From: Zygnema cylindricum
Lineage: Eukaryota > Streptophyta > Zygnematophyceae > Zygnematales > Zygnemataceae
Reading direction: 5' to 3'
Assembly: GCA_037447655.1 (NCBI GenBank)
Contig: JBBHKE010003409.1
Span: forward strand, 258,567 to 322,566
Length of the DNA: 64,000 nucleotides
Below are positions 23,137 through 36,100 of this stretch, one piece after another. A model generated the notes under the pieces. The model was not told the origin of the DNA, ran no database searches, and was given only the letters and a program-made list of their open reading frames with translations. How positions within the stretch are numbered: position 1 is the first letter of the stretch; every line of letters starts with the position of its first letter. Position numbers and translations under genes: made by a program.

Positions 23137-24061
23137 AGCTAAGTAAAACAATATTTCACGATTAAATAAAAAGTATCGACATGTAGTACACCCCTAACTC
23201 CGCGTCAGGACACCAAAAGTAGGCGGACGTGAAATTTCAATAGAAGACAAATTTGAATCGCTCTTATTTCAATTTGAACTATGTTGCTTTTGTCTTTTGG
23301 GGTCGAACGGGTTCATTATTTAGTGCGCATTAAGTCATTAACGCCTGGCTCGAGGTTTTCTACCATGTTCGCACTGTTTAAAAAAATACCCAGTTTTAAC
23401 CCCTGAAATTTTGTAATCTTGCGGCACTATTTCCACAAAATTCGGACAAATTTCCTTTGTTTTCCTTTCTTGTCGCCATCTTATTTTCTTATATGGTCAT
23501 GTCAGCAAAATTTCCGCTCGTGATGATACGTGGCTATTAATCCGTACACTCTCCGATACGCTGATTTTTGTGAGCATCGATGAATCTGAATTTCACTCGT
23601 CGACGAGATTAATTTGTCGGTTATGTGGACTAGCGACGAAACAAATGTCGTCCGCTTATAGAAAGAAAAGAAAAATGCTGTTTTTAACCTGCCCGATACG
23701 CCACGTAGCAAGTACGAATTACTGCATTTAAAAAATAATTCTTACGGGCGATCATCAATATAGGAGACACGTGGCTTACCACAGGAGCTAATAATACGGA
23801 CGGAATAGTTTCACCGTAAATAAAATTGCAAACGATACCCGTTACAATTAGCTCCAGTTTGAAATGTTTTGACGTACGCGAGAAGCAAACAAACGTTTCG
23901 ATAATAATAAAAAGAAACGTCATCTGATTGGACAAAAAACTTTAAATTCAGGACCTCAAAATTTTGTCGGCTTCTGCTGGATTTAGCTTCATGGCCACAG
24001 GTGAAGAAACGGTACGATTGAGATGTACCTTAAATCGTACACATGTGCCTGCTTTGGAAGC
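23137..24061. other. Intergenic DNA, nothing assigned
   Basis: No gene-like frame, TIR pair or array was recognised between the M1 MITE and the nested M3 elements. Confidence 0.35.
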
Positions 24062-24063
24062 TA

Positions 24064-25105
24064 CACCGCGAATCGTAATTAGAGTAAAGAAAAAATAAGA
24101 GTAAAAAGAGAGAAAAAAATAATTAGAGTTATGAACTCTAATTTGTGTGATATAACTTTTTCAAAAAGGAATTTTACTCTAATTTATTTAAGTACACCGC
24201 GAATCGTTATTAATGTCAAAGTTTAAATAGTGTTGAAGAAAATTTACCGTAATTGATGCTAATTAAGAATTTGAAAATTTTCAAAAAAAAAGGTGTATTC
24301 TAGTTTCAGCGTTTATGCTAATTTAGGAACACCAAAAATTGAATATTCACCGTACGATTATATACATTAATATATGTATCCGTACAAAATATTAGAAATC
24401 GTACACCGTCGCGAATTTAAAATATCCGTACATGCTATACTAATTTACGTGTCAGACTAATCCCATTGTTTTTAGCGCACGTTCCTATGCGTGCGCGTCT
24501 GATTTAATTCATTCTTTGTAAATTTTCACTTGAAAAGGTACATTTATGTACAGTATGACATCGACCGTACACCACACTATTTATATTATATTGTACTTTC
24601 AGGCTTTACGCTATTTTGTACAGTACCTTAATTAACGTCAAGGAAAAATTAAAATCATGTATCCTATTTGAAAAAAAAAATCAAAATTTGAAGAACCCAA
24701 ATTAGTGACTTTGACACTAATAACGATTCGCGGTGTACTCTAATTTGGCGCGGTAATATATATACTGTAAATAAAGTATTCGTACATAAACTGACAAAAC
24801 GTACAGTTTATCGTCAGTATGACGTTTGCACTACGCAGTTGTTAAAACGCAGTAACATGATAAAGACTTGTATTAAATAATTATTTGTATTTTTTTACTT
24901 AATAAAGTACGATTTTGCACGGTCAGACTTCGTCCGTACTCCACACTATTTAAAACAAGCCTATATTATAATTTTTTACGCTAATTAAACCTTACCTTAA
25001 ATAGTATAATGAACAAATTATAATCATTTGTTATATTTAACGTGATAGAGTCGAAATTTAGGGCAACCGAATTAGCGTTATTTACTCTAATTACAATTCG
25101 CGGTG
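24064..25105. mobile_element. TA-type MITE (family M3, long form), carrier of a nested copy
   Basis: The left end CACCGCGAATCGTAATTAGA follows TA. The right end TACAATTCGCGGTG is followed by AA, probably a decayed TA. Its interior is the reverse complement of the element at 57,275-57,774; both carry CGTACAGTTTATCGTCA in one orientation or the other. A second M3 element interrupts it. Confidence 0.75.
24195..24735. mobile_element. TA-type MITE (family M3) nested in another M3
   Basis: The ends are CACCGCGAATCGTTATTAAT and TAATAACGATTCGCGGTG, flanked by TA at 24193-24194 and 24736-24737. Removing it restores continuous long-form M3 sequence. Confidence 0.8.
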
Positions 25106-25107
25106 AA

Positions 25108-25182
25108 CACCGCCAATCGCTACTAACGTAATATATACTAATTGCGTCCCGCTTTTTTTTTCAAATTCTCAAATAGCATAAC
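25108..25182. mobile_element. Truncated M3 MITE
   Basis: It starts CACCGCCAATCGCTACTAAC like the complete copy at 47,757 and follows it for about 75 bp (including GTCCCGCTTTTTTTT and TCTCAAATAG). It then stops at the M2 element, which probably inserted into it or replaced its remainder. Confidence 0.6.
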
Positions 25183-25185
25183 TTA

Positions 25186-25990
25186 GGGTAATCTTCCATC
25201 AGGCGAAAAGTGGGGTTTTTTACTAAACAGACCTAGAAAATACTAATAAAACCATTAGTTTCTACAAAAGTACCTTTCCGTACTAAGCTGTATTTTTTTT
25301 TTTTTTTTTACAAAATATGTTTACCATAAATTCGTTAAGATTCTTCAGACTTTTTGACGAAAACTTCCACCGTCCGATTTTGAATTTTCGACGCAAACAC
25401 CCCTTCTATCCAGTACCAGGCGAGTCTCCTCCGACTGTCATCAAGAGGACACTTTGCACTTACCGGACGCGTGTATTGGTCCATTTGTAAAATTCAAAGT
25501 CGGTTCACGACGGACTTGAAGTTATAAACTTACATGTGGCAAATGGCGTGTACCTCCTGACATTAAAGCCACCCTGCTCGACGACAAAATCTTGGTTGTA
25601 GGACATCCTGTCACGCCTCCGCTGGTTCAGCGATAATACATGAACGTACAGATGGTACATTCATGGACATTTGTACAAATTTTCATTTTGCAACGGTTTT
25701 GTGACCGTTGGTACAACGACAAATACAAGGAGGTACAGAGTGTACGTTAGCGTGACGCTACTATATATTTTAATCTACGTTCGCCCTTACAGATACGCAT
25801 TTGTGATTTGGTACTTTTCAAATATTTCATTAATCCCTAGCAACACAACAGTCTCCTACGTGGTACCTATCACATACTAACACGTTATCAATTTTGTATC
25901 CACAGGCAACCTGACGGAAAGGTGTTACAAATATTATTGCCAGTAAACGTGACCCTACAATTAATGGGAACGCTTGATGGAAGGTTACCC
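25186..25990. mobile_element. PIF/Harbinger-like element (family M2)
   Basis: The ends are GGGTAATCTTCCATCAGGCG and GATGGAAGGTTACCC. TTA flanks both sides (25183-25185 and 25991-25993). It is 805 bp long, and no transposase domain is visible. Confidence 0.75.
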
Positions 25991-26294
25991 TTATTCTGTT
26001 TTTTTCTTTACGCCATTTGGGGTTTATTCCAAGTACCGTACAAAACGAAAGTACGTTGTCATTTAAATAGTGTGGTGTACAGTCAGGTTCAGACGGTACA
26101 AAATCCTACCTTTTTAAGTGAAAAATTACAATTAATGAGTTTTAGTAACCGCAGTCACATGATAATATGCGCTTTATAAAGGGGATGAAATCGGGCTGTC
26201 AAATATCACATTCGCACATATTCGTCCAACAACCACATTTCGGCCGTGTAAACGTACGATTTGTGTACGATTTGTCAAATTTTGTAGAAGTACC

Positions 26295-27244
26295 TATTGA
26301 AAAAGGTATTTGATAGTCTTGTCCTTTTTGGTATTCCATCAGCCCTCATACTTGTCATAGTCACTGAGGGCTTGCAAGCTGCCATGGGTGTCTCATGTAG
26401 GTAAGGAGACAGAGCAGAATCTTTAGTTTGCTTCAAAAGTTAGGCGTTCCTTAGTAGGACTTGAACCCGTGACCTCCGGATAATAACCGTATGGCGCAGC
26501 CGTCAGCCTTATCCGAAAGGTCTTAACGAAACAATATACGTATTCGGTTTGGTACAAATATGTATTGTAACACGTCGGCATGCTTCATTTAACATATTAC
26601 AGGACGAAGTGAACATGAAACGTGCGGGACCGCACGAAATAAAGTACCGCACGAAACGACATCGAATTTTGACGGACGAAATTGAAAGTCGTTCGCGATC
26701 GACGACTTGTAGAGGAGCTGAAATTTCGGAGTGGTTTTTGGCGGTTTGCTGAGCATATGTTGGCGGGTGACACGTGGCGAGGGATGATTGTACGGCGGGT
26801 ATTACGGAGGGAGCAACATCGGTTCAAGAACTGACACGCGTCAGCGGAGCGGCCATGTTATACTATGGCAGTACAAGAAGTACAGCGGTACCTATACCTT
26901 ATTGTACCTTACAGTGTTTTGATTGGACGAGTACATTAGTAGTTGGCTTAGAGAGGTAGTTTAGGACTTAGAATATTTCTTGGGTTTCAGCCTCCCTCCC
27001 AATGAGCACTTGTATTTATAGGCCAACTTTGGTCAGCCATAACTTAATGCTCAGGTGAGCAATTTCAATGATTATTTTTGTTACGGACTTAGGAGAGTCC
27101 AAGCTACACAAGAGAGTAGTCGGTCAAATTTTTTGCGTCCCAGGGTGAGACTTGTTTTATGTCAAAATCAAAAGTGCAAATACTATCCAAGAGGCTTCAC
27201 ATAAGCTGGACATTATGTGTACCAATGGAGGTCATACCATTACA
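26295..27244 (+). repeat. 5' LTR of Copia element C
   Basis: It is 950 bp. The start TATTGAAAAAGG corresponds to TGTTTAAAAAATG at the right LTR, so its G is mutated. It ends CCATTACA, followed by GTTTATGGGCCCAC, where a primer site would be. It carries a tRNA-like segment in antisense at about 26,449-26,515. Confidence 0.82.
26449..26515 (-). other. tRNA-like segment, antisense within the element C LTR
   Basis: On the minus strand AAGGCTGACGGC (A-box-like) is followed about 33 nt later by GGGTTCAAGTCC, which fits the Pol III B-box GGTTCRANNCC. The homologous stretch of the right LTR lies at about 44,700-44,770. It is not a functional tRNA gene: no clean acceptor stem was found. Confidence 0.5.
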
Positions 27245-27448
27245 GTTTATGGGCCCACTCTCTAGGATGCCCATTTTCAATGGACCAGGGTTCATTTATT
27301 GGGAAACCATGATGAGGGGTGCATTGTTTGAAAAACGGCTATGGGGCATTTTGAGTGGACGTGTGCGTCGGCCATTCACAAAATTGAGAGTTCCATCAAG
27401 GTTTGGAGGATCTGAGTTAACATGAGGATCTGCAGGGGCAGAGGTGGT

Positions 27449-28468
27449 TGCAATTCTGTGTCCTCCATTCATGAAGCCTCTAGATAGTTATTAACTAACC
27501 CACTTTCAATGGCAACGAATGCTACCCAAGAAGACAAGCAGACAATCTGACTACACCCCTGTGCAGCTTGGCCTCCCTTGAGTCCGTAAGAAAAATATTA
27601 TTTGAAAACACCCAACGAGGCGATAAGTTATGGGGTGGCAAAGATGCCTATTTTATACAAACCCTCAAGGGGAGAGGTGACTAAAAAAACACTAAGTCTT
27701 GATTCCCTCTAATAACTCCTATTTATTGAAGTATGAACCAATTATATTGTTGTATCGTACCAGAAAGTACTTATGTCGGTGTACCTTTTGTACGACAAAT
27801 GTACGACAAGGCTATTACGTTGACGCGTGCCCTCTTTTTACTCGTCCATAGGTTCCTCCGAATTCCCGCGACCAAATGTGATCTCTCCATGTGGCGCCAG
27901 GTCATGCCATGGCACAAAAAGCCAAAGTGACCACTCCGAGATTTCGGCGATGATGTGCGCCGTTGGATATGAACCGAAATGGAATCTCAGCCGTTATTAA
28001 TAATTGCACAATATTCGTTTCGCTGTCGAAACAAAACGCGTGGTATTCATTTCGAAATAGTATCGTACTTTGTACTTTACAAAACTGTATCCATGCACGC
28101 CGTATACAGTTTTAGTTAAATGAATTCGTTCACTCTTAAATAAATATATATCTATCATACCCTATAGCATTTAGCATTGGTCCTAGTCTAATAGGATAAA
28201 GCTGACCGCTACCGGCCAACTTGACGGACGGCAGGTACCAGGATCAAGTCTTGGGTTTGTCACGTTTCTTTTTAGTAACCTACTTAAAATAACTGCCTGT
28301 TGAACTAAAGCAGCCATGGTTTAACCACCCTCTCTATCCTTGAGTGACTACAACAAGTATGGGGGCTAGAGAGAGGAGGTGGAGGCAGACTGTCTGTCCT
28401 TTCTTTTTTCTTTTTATACTAACATATTTATACCTAGAAAATACTATAAAAACCTAGTAATTTCAACA
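27449..28468 (-). repeat. 3' LTR of Copia element A
   Basis: 1020 bp, pairing with 39,277-40,289. The plus-strand left edge is TGCAATTCTGTGTCC and the inner edge is AATTTCAACA. It includes a tRNA-like segment (28,194-28,254) on the strand opposite to element transcription. Confidence 0.88.
28194..28254 (+). other. tRNA-like segment, antisense within the element A LTR
   Basis: The plus strand reads GGATAAAGCTGACCGC (A-box-like), and about 30 nt later AGGATCAAGTCTTGG (B-box-like, less good than in element C). The partner copy is at about 40,034-40,094 in the other LTR. Confidence 0.4.
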
Positions 28469-31400
28469 CTCCCCTAATTTTCTAGTCTAATTTAAACTTT
28501 GGTTTTAGTTCACATTTTTTCTTTGCAATATTTCAATTTAGGAAGAGGGCACTGGTTTTGTCATCATATCAGCCACCATTTCCTCATCAGATTTATATAC
28601 AAGATTCACAATCTTATTCTCAATTTTTTCCCTCACAAAACTCAATCTTATGTCCATATGTTTAGCTTTGAAATGATGTTTTGGATTAGCTATAATTGCA
28701 ATGGCAGCTTGATTATCACAAAGCACTTCATGCACTCCCTCCTTCATATACCCTTGTTCTTGCAACAAGGATTTGACCCACATCAATTCTTTCACAGCAG
28801 ATAAAGAGGCCATGTACTCAGCCTCTATAGTAGACTTAGCCACCACCTATTGTTGCTTACTGCTCCAACAGGAAGCACCTTCCCCCACATACAACACATA
28901 CCTAAAAGTGCATCTTCTCATAGGTGTGTCCCCATAACTAACATCACTCCAAGTAGTGATGTCAGTGTGCTCCCCTCCCAAATGCAACCATAATTCTCTG
29001 GTTCCCACCAGATATCTCATGACTCTCTTCGCTGCCTCCCAGTCTCACTTCTTAGGATCATTAAGACTCCTACTGAGTACTCCATCTGCTGTCGATATGT
29101 TCGGCCTGGTACAGTTCATAAAATAGATCAAACTTCCTATGACTTGTCTATAAGGGATAGACTTCATAAACTCTCTCTCCTCTGGACTCATGTGATCGTC
29201 TAAGATCATCACTCCTCCTTCTACACTCCCATCACTTACTTTTTTCAAGTCCATGGGAGTGGTACAAGTGTTAGCCTTTTCCATTTGGAATTTCTCAAGC
29301 ATATTACCTATTGCTTCTTTTTGAGTAAGTCTGATAATCTTTTTCCCCCTATCTCTCTCCATTTGGATCCCCAAAATGTATCTTGCCTCACCTAAATCCT
29401 TCATATTAAACTTGCTTATAAGATCTTGCTTTAGCCTATTAATCTTTTCCAAAGATTTACTCAACACAAGCAGATCATCCACATAAATTGCAATAAAAAT
29501 GACACCATCTCATCTTCAAACATATAGATAGAATGGTCAGAACTGATCCGGATATATCCTCGACCGGTGAGAAACTCATCTAGTTTCTTGTTCCATTGTC
29601 GGGGAGCCAGCTTCAGTCCATATAAAGACTTTATTAGCCTGCAAACTTTGCTCTTTTCTACTTCTCCCACAAATCCCTCTGGTTGCCTCATGAAAATTTC
29701 TTTTTCTAACTCACCATTAAGAAAAGCAGTATTAATATCCATCTGGTGTAATTCCATGTCTTCCGTTGCTGTCAGACTGAGGAGAATCCTTACTGATGGG
29801 AATCGAACAACTGGAGCAAAAGTCTCCTCATAGTCGATCCCCTCCTTTGGGTGAACCCCTTTGCTACAAATCGAGCCTTATATCTCTCAATAGTATTAGC
29901 TGGGTTCAGTTTTAGTTTAAACACCCATTTATAGCCAATTGGTTTTTTGTCTGGAGGACAGTCTGCTAGTTCCCAAGTATTTGCTTCCATGATAGAGGCC
30001 ATGTCATCATTTATGGCTCTAATCCATCTCTCTTTCTCCGGACTGTTTACTGCCTCCGAGTATGACTAAGGCTTATCTAGGTGAGATAGCTTAGTTACCT
30101 TGTGAGCCGCCTATTTTTCCTAGATCCTTTTGCTGCTCCTTCTCCCCCCCTCAAACTCTGAAGCTGGGATGGAGGGAAGTCTTCGATTTCTCCTTACTGT
30201 CTCATCGGCTCCCCTATCCATGGAAGCCGGTTCCGGTCCCTTCTCTTGTGTCTCCTCGAAGTCCATAGGAATATGTGAGGTTTCTAGTGGATTGACTCTG
30301 TCTTCAATCTCCCCTGAATTTGCAATCCCTGTTTCACTCATGTCCTCCTCGGGAAAGACGGAGTCCTCGTCATTTTCAGACTCAAATCTGATTCTTATCT
30401 GTTTGGTATATTTAAAAGGGTCAAATGACTTCCCTTCATCCATGACAACTAGGTGTTTGACCAGAATGATATCCCTCTTTGCTAAGTTATAGACTGTATA
30501 TCCCTTGACATACTCATCATATCCTACAAAGTGTCCGGGTTTTCCCTTAGCATCTAGTTTCCAGTTTTTCTTATCCGTGTCAAAACTGTAAACTTGGCTA
30601 CCAAATACTTTAAGGTGAGAGATATATCTGGTTTCCTTCCCACCCATCTCTCATAAGGTGTCATTCCTTTTACAGCTAAGGTAAGGACTATATTCTTAAT
30701 GTAGTTGGCACAGTTCATGGCCTCTCCCCAAAATCACTTTCCTATTTCCTTGTCGGCCAACATACTACATGCACTATCTCCTAGTGTTCGGTTTAACCTC
30801 TCAGCTACCCCATTTTGTTCCGGGTTATATGGTACGGTTTTCAGGTGCTGAACTCCCTCATCTCCCAAGTATTCCTCAAACTGGTTAGAGGTATATTCCC
30901 CCCCATTATCACTCCTTTTCCTCTTAATGGGGGTTCCATGCAACTTCTCACTCCAAGCTTTATATTCTTTGAAGTAAGTTGATGTTTCAGAATTTGTTTT
31001 TAGGAAGTAGACTCTAGAGTATCTAGACCAGTCATCGATTATTTTCAACATAAACCTCTTTCCTCCAACCGAAGGCACTTTTGTAGGTCCCCAGATATCT
31101 GTGTGGACTAGATCTAGTACTTTCTCACCTCTATATGTGGCGGCTTTGGGAAAGGGAAGTCTGTGAGCCTTACCTTGAGCAAAACCACTACAACCATTCA
31201 TCATTTCATTATCCCTAAACTGAATGCCTTATACTACCCTAAGCTTTTTCATTTCCCTCAACCAATCAAAATGCACATGCCCCAATCGTTTATGCCAAAT
31301 CATCAACTTAGGAACACCAACATAGTAAGCATTCTTCTTTTCATTACTCAGGTTAAGCCTAAACATTCCTTGAATACCTTTATCTGCCGTGAAGTAAACT

Positions 31401-32061
31401 TCATCCCCATACTTAGCTGTAAAGACTCCCTTTCTAGTGAAGGTATTAAACTCTTTCTCATCTAACACAGACGTAGATACAAATTTTTTACTCAGATGAG
31501 GAATGTAAAGTACATTTGAGAATGTGAGTATAGAAGTCTTACCCTCTACAAAGACTTTCAGATCTATTGATCCCACTAGATCTGTAATAACCACTCTCCC
31601 ATCCCCATACTCTATTTCTAAAGTAGGGATTTTCCTTAGCTTAGTGAAGAGGTCTTTGTCACGACACCTATGCATGGATGCACTTGAAAAGATGATCTAT
31701 CCTTCCTGTGGAGCTTCCCGAATTGCTCCAAGAGCACACTTTTGTCTCCGAGGGATCTCCTTCTCCTCAAGACTCTTGTCAAGAAGAAGCTCCCTATCCT
31801 CTTCGGAGGACTCGTCCTCGGTCTCTCTTGTCATCTTTGTGACCAAAAGTGCTTTTTCTTCCCTCCGGAAGAAACCCCTCTATGGTTTTCTTGAAGCCTC
31901 AGCTCTGATAGCTTGACATAATCCGCAATAAAGTGTCCTGGCTTTTTGCGAAAATGACATAGGCCCTTTGTGGGCCTCGGTCCTCCAAACTGAACTCTTT
32001 CTCCTTCGTATGGTTTTTTCGGGTCCGGTTTCCACTTGTTCCTTCCGGCGGCTAGATCTTG

Positions 32062-33109
32062 TGAAACTCTGAGACCTCCATAAGTCCTCAGAGTGGACAG
32101 CTTCCAAGAAGCCTCTAGGATAATCGTGACCCCTTTTTGTTTCAGCAAGAATAACTGCCACCCTGGCAGACAAACACTTTGACCAACTGCACCCCTGTGA
32201 AGGCAAGACTCCCTTGAGTCGATAGCAAAAAGAATCTCTGAATTTGCTCCCCTGAGCAGTAAGTTATGGAGGGTCAAAGTTGACCTTTTGTACAGATTCT
32301 CTCTGGGAGAGAGGGTCCTATCTCCTAATTTTTCTAAGTCCTATCTCTCTCACAGACTCTATCTACTGATGTACGGAACTAATCAGAATACAATTCCGTA
32401 CGCAAAAGTACAACTGCCGGTGTACTTTATGTACTAACATTGTACGACATGCCCTAAATGTCGACACATGTCATATCCGGATTCGGTGCCATAATCTCCG
32501 GAGATTCCATGATCCAATGTAATTACGCCACGCGTCATCCGATGTGGCCATGACCACAAACCGCCGAAATCTTCTTCCGCGATCTTGGCGCTAATTCCGG
32601 CCGTCCGATTAGAATCGAATTTAATCGTAGCCGTAATAAATACATGCGCGGTATTCGTTTCACTTAAGAAATAAATGCGCGGTATTGATTTCTTGCTCGT
32701 ACCGTATTCCGTACTTATACATTACCGGATCTATGTATACCGTAAACAATTACAGTTAAATGATTTATCCTACGTTTACATGTTTAAGTAATTATCAAAC
32801 TATATACTACGTAATGTTACATCTAGAGTTAACGGCTAAGGCTACCGGCTACTTCCTGTCTGCCGGCCGGTAGGTATAAGGATCAATTCATATCGCCGGC
32901 ACATTCCTTTTAAATAAATAAACCCTAACTAATATAAATTTCCCGTAAACCTCAAGATAGCCTAGGTAGCCATGGCTCTAGCTCCCTCTTCAATTTCTCA
33001 GTGACTGCGACAAGTTTGAGAGTTGGAGAGAGAAGTTAGAGGTAGACTGCCTCGGCTTCTTTATTTCTATTCAGAACTAGAAAATACTTAAAAACCATTA
33101 ATTTCTACA
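32062..33109 (-). repeat. 3' LTR of Copia element B
   Basis: 1048 bp. The plus-strand edges are TGAAACTCTGAG and AATTTCTACA. It carries a weak tRNA-like segment at about 32,833-32,888 (CTAAGGCTACCGGC, later AAGGATCAATTC). Confidence 0.9.
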
Positions 33110-33121
33110 CATCGTTATTTT

Positions 33122-36100
33122 CTAGTCAATCTTTAATTTTAGACCACACTTCTCCCTGCAGAAAATTAGCTTAGGGGAAGGCACAGGTTTGGTCATCATA
33201 TCTGCTACCATCTCACTATCTGGTCTGTACTCTAAACTGATTATTTTGTTTTCTACTTTCTCTCTAACAAAGCTGAGTCTAATGTCCATGTGTTTGGCTT
33301 TAAAATGATGTTTAGGATTGGCAAAAATAGCGATTGCTGCCTGATTATCTTAAAAAAAATTATGCACACCATTTTAAGGTGACCAAGCTCACCAAGCAAA
33401 GACTTGACCCACATCAATTCCTTTACTGCAGAGCAAGAGGCCATATTCTCAGCCTCCATGGTGGACTGAGCAATAACCTTTTGGTGTTTGCTACTGCAAC
33501 AGCAAGCCCCCTCACCCACATATAATACATATCCAGAACTGCATCTCCTCATCAGAGCATCACCATAACTAGCATCACTCCAAGTAGTGATATCAGTATT
33601 CTCCCCACCCAAATGCAACCATAGATCCCTAGTTCCTATCAAATATCTAAGGACTCTCTTAGCTGCCTCCCAATCCTTCTTAGTGGGAGCATTTAGACTT
33701 CTACTCAGCACTCCTACATCTGCAGCTAAATCCGGCCAGGTACAATTCATAAAATAGATTAGACTTCCCACTACTTGCCTGTAAGGAATAGTCTGCATGA
33801 ACTTCTGTTCTTCAGGAGATAATTCCTCGTCTAAGACTATGACTCCTTCTTCCTCACTCCCCTCACTTCCCTTCTTCAACTCCATTGGAGTTGTACAACT
33901 ATTAGCTTTATCCATTTGAATTTTTCAAGCATGTTCCCTATTGCTTCCTTTTGAGTCAGTCTTATAATTTTCCTTTTTCGGTCTCTCTCTACTTGAATTC
34001 CCAAAATATATTTTGCTTCTCCTTATCCTTCATTTCAAATTTCCCCTTAAGATCGGTTTTCAGTTTATTAATTTTTTCCATTGATTTACTTAAAACAAGC
34101 AAATCATCAACATAAATTGCAATAAATATAAAACCTTCCTCATCTTCGAAAACATAGATTGAGTGATCTGAGCTGATCCGAATATATCCCAGACCGGTAA
34201 GAAACTCATGAAGCTTATTATTCCACTGTCGAGGCGCCTGTTTCAAACCATAAAGAGATTTAATCAGCCGGCATACCTTACTCTCCTCTCATTCCTCCAC
34301 AAAACCTTCGGGTTGTCGCATGAAGATCTCCTCTTCCAATTCTCCATGCAAAAAGGCTGTCTTGATGTCCATCTGGTGCACTTCCATGTCTTCCGCTGCT
34401 GCTAAACTGAGAAGTATGCGGACGGAGGGAAATCTTACCACCGGGGCAAAGGTTTCCTCGTAGTCAATTCCCTCCTTTTGTGTAAATCCTTTTGCCACTA
34501 ATCTGGCCTTGTAGCGCTTGATTGTATTATCTGGGTTCAGTTTTAATTTGAAAACCCACTTACAACCGATTGGTTTTCGGTTAGGTGGACAATCCACCAG
34601 CTCCCAAGTATCGGCTGCCATGATTGAGGCCATCTCCTCATTGATGGCTGTCTTCCACCGGTTTCTTTCTGGACAAGTCATCGCCTCTCCATAAGTTTGA
34701 GGTTCATCTTGATGAGATAGTTTAGTTACCTTGTTATTGACCTGTTTTTCTTGCAGTCTTTTGCTACTTCTCCTCCCCCCTTCAAAATCTGAGGCCGGAA
34801 TAGATGGTTCTCGTGGATTCTTTCGAACAAACTCGGCTTCTCCCCTATCCCTTGATTCCGAATCAATTTCGACCACGTCTTCCGCTTCGGGTAGAGTTGT
34901 CACTGGAGTTTCCACAGCCGAGTCATTTTCGATCTGATTTGTACCTGCAAGAATGTCATCTTCTCTAAAACCTGGATAGTTAAGAAGCTCAAAGTCATCG
35001 GAATTTTCTGACTCAAATCTGATTTTTACTGACTTCGTATATTTGAAGGGATCCACAAACTTTCCTTCATCCATAACTACTAGATGCTTTACTAAGATTA
35101 TCTTCCCTCTTTAGATCATAAACTCTATATCCTTTAACATCCTCATCATATCCTAATAAGTATCTCGGTTTTCCTTTAGGATCTAGCTTCCAATTAGACC
35201 GATCTGTATCTAGACTGAATACTTGACTGCCGAAAACCTTTAAGTGGGATATGTCTGGTTTCCGGCCTTTCCATCCCTCATAAGGTGTTTGATCTTTTAT
35301 AGCTGAAGTAAGAACTATATTCTTGAGGTTATTAGCACAGTTCATTGCTTCTGCCCAAAACCTTTTTCCTATCTTTTTATCTGACAACATACTTCTAGCA
35401 CTATCACTTAGTGTTCTATTTAACCTTTCAGCTTCCCCATTCGGTTCCGGATTTTCTGGAACTGTCTTTTGGTGTTGGACCCCATCTTCCCTCAGAAAAT
35501 CCTCAAACTGGTTAGAAGTATACTCTCCACCATTGTCACTCCTTACTCTCTTGATTGGAGTTTCATGGAGTTTTTGGCTCCATGCTTTATATTGTCTAAA
35601 ACAATCCTGAGCTTTTGACTTGTTTTTCAAAAAATACACCCAGGAATACCGAGACCAATCATCAGTTATAGTCATCATAAATCTCTTCCCCCCCGGTGAG
35701 GGCACTTTAGCCGGTCCCCAAATATCTGTGTGTACTAGATCTAAATTTTTTTCTCCCTTATAGGTGGTTGATTTAGGAAAGGGTAATCTGTGTGCTTTAC
35801 CTTGAGCACATCCACTACAATCACTTATATCATCACTCTCGCTGAACTGAATCCCTTCTACCACTCCTATCTTTTTCATCTCTCTTAACTTATCTAGATT
35901 CACATGCCCAAGCCTCTTATGCCACATCATAATATCATGAACACCAGCATAATAAAGTTTATTTGTTTCATTACTTAAAATCAGCCTAAACATCCCATGG
36001 CTACCTTTCTCAGCAATGAAATAGACATCCTCCTCAAAATTAGCAGTAAAGACTCCTTCCCTAGTGCTAGTGAAAAAACCCTTATCATCTAATACAGATG

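Noticed and set aside
26449-26515. A true tRNA gene
   Set aside because: A- and B-box-like strings are present but no proper acceptor stem; it lies in both LTRs of element C, so it is part of the LTR.
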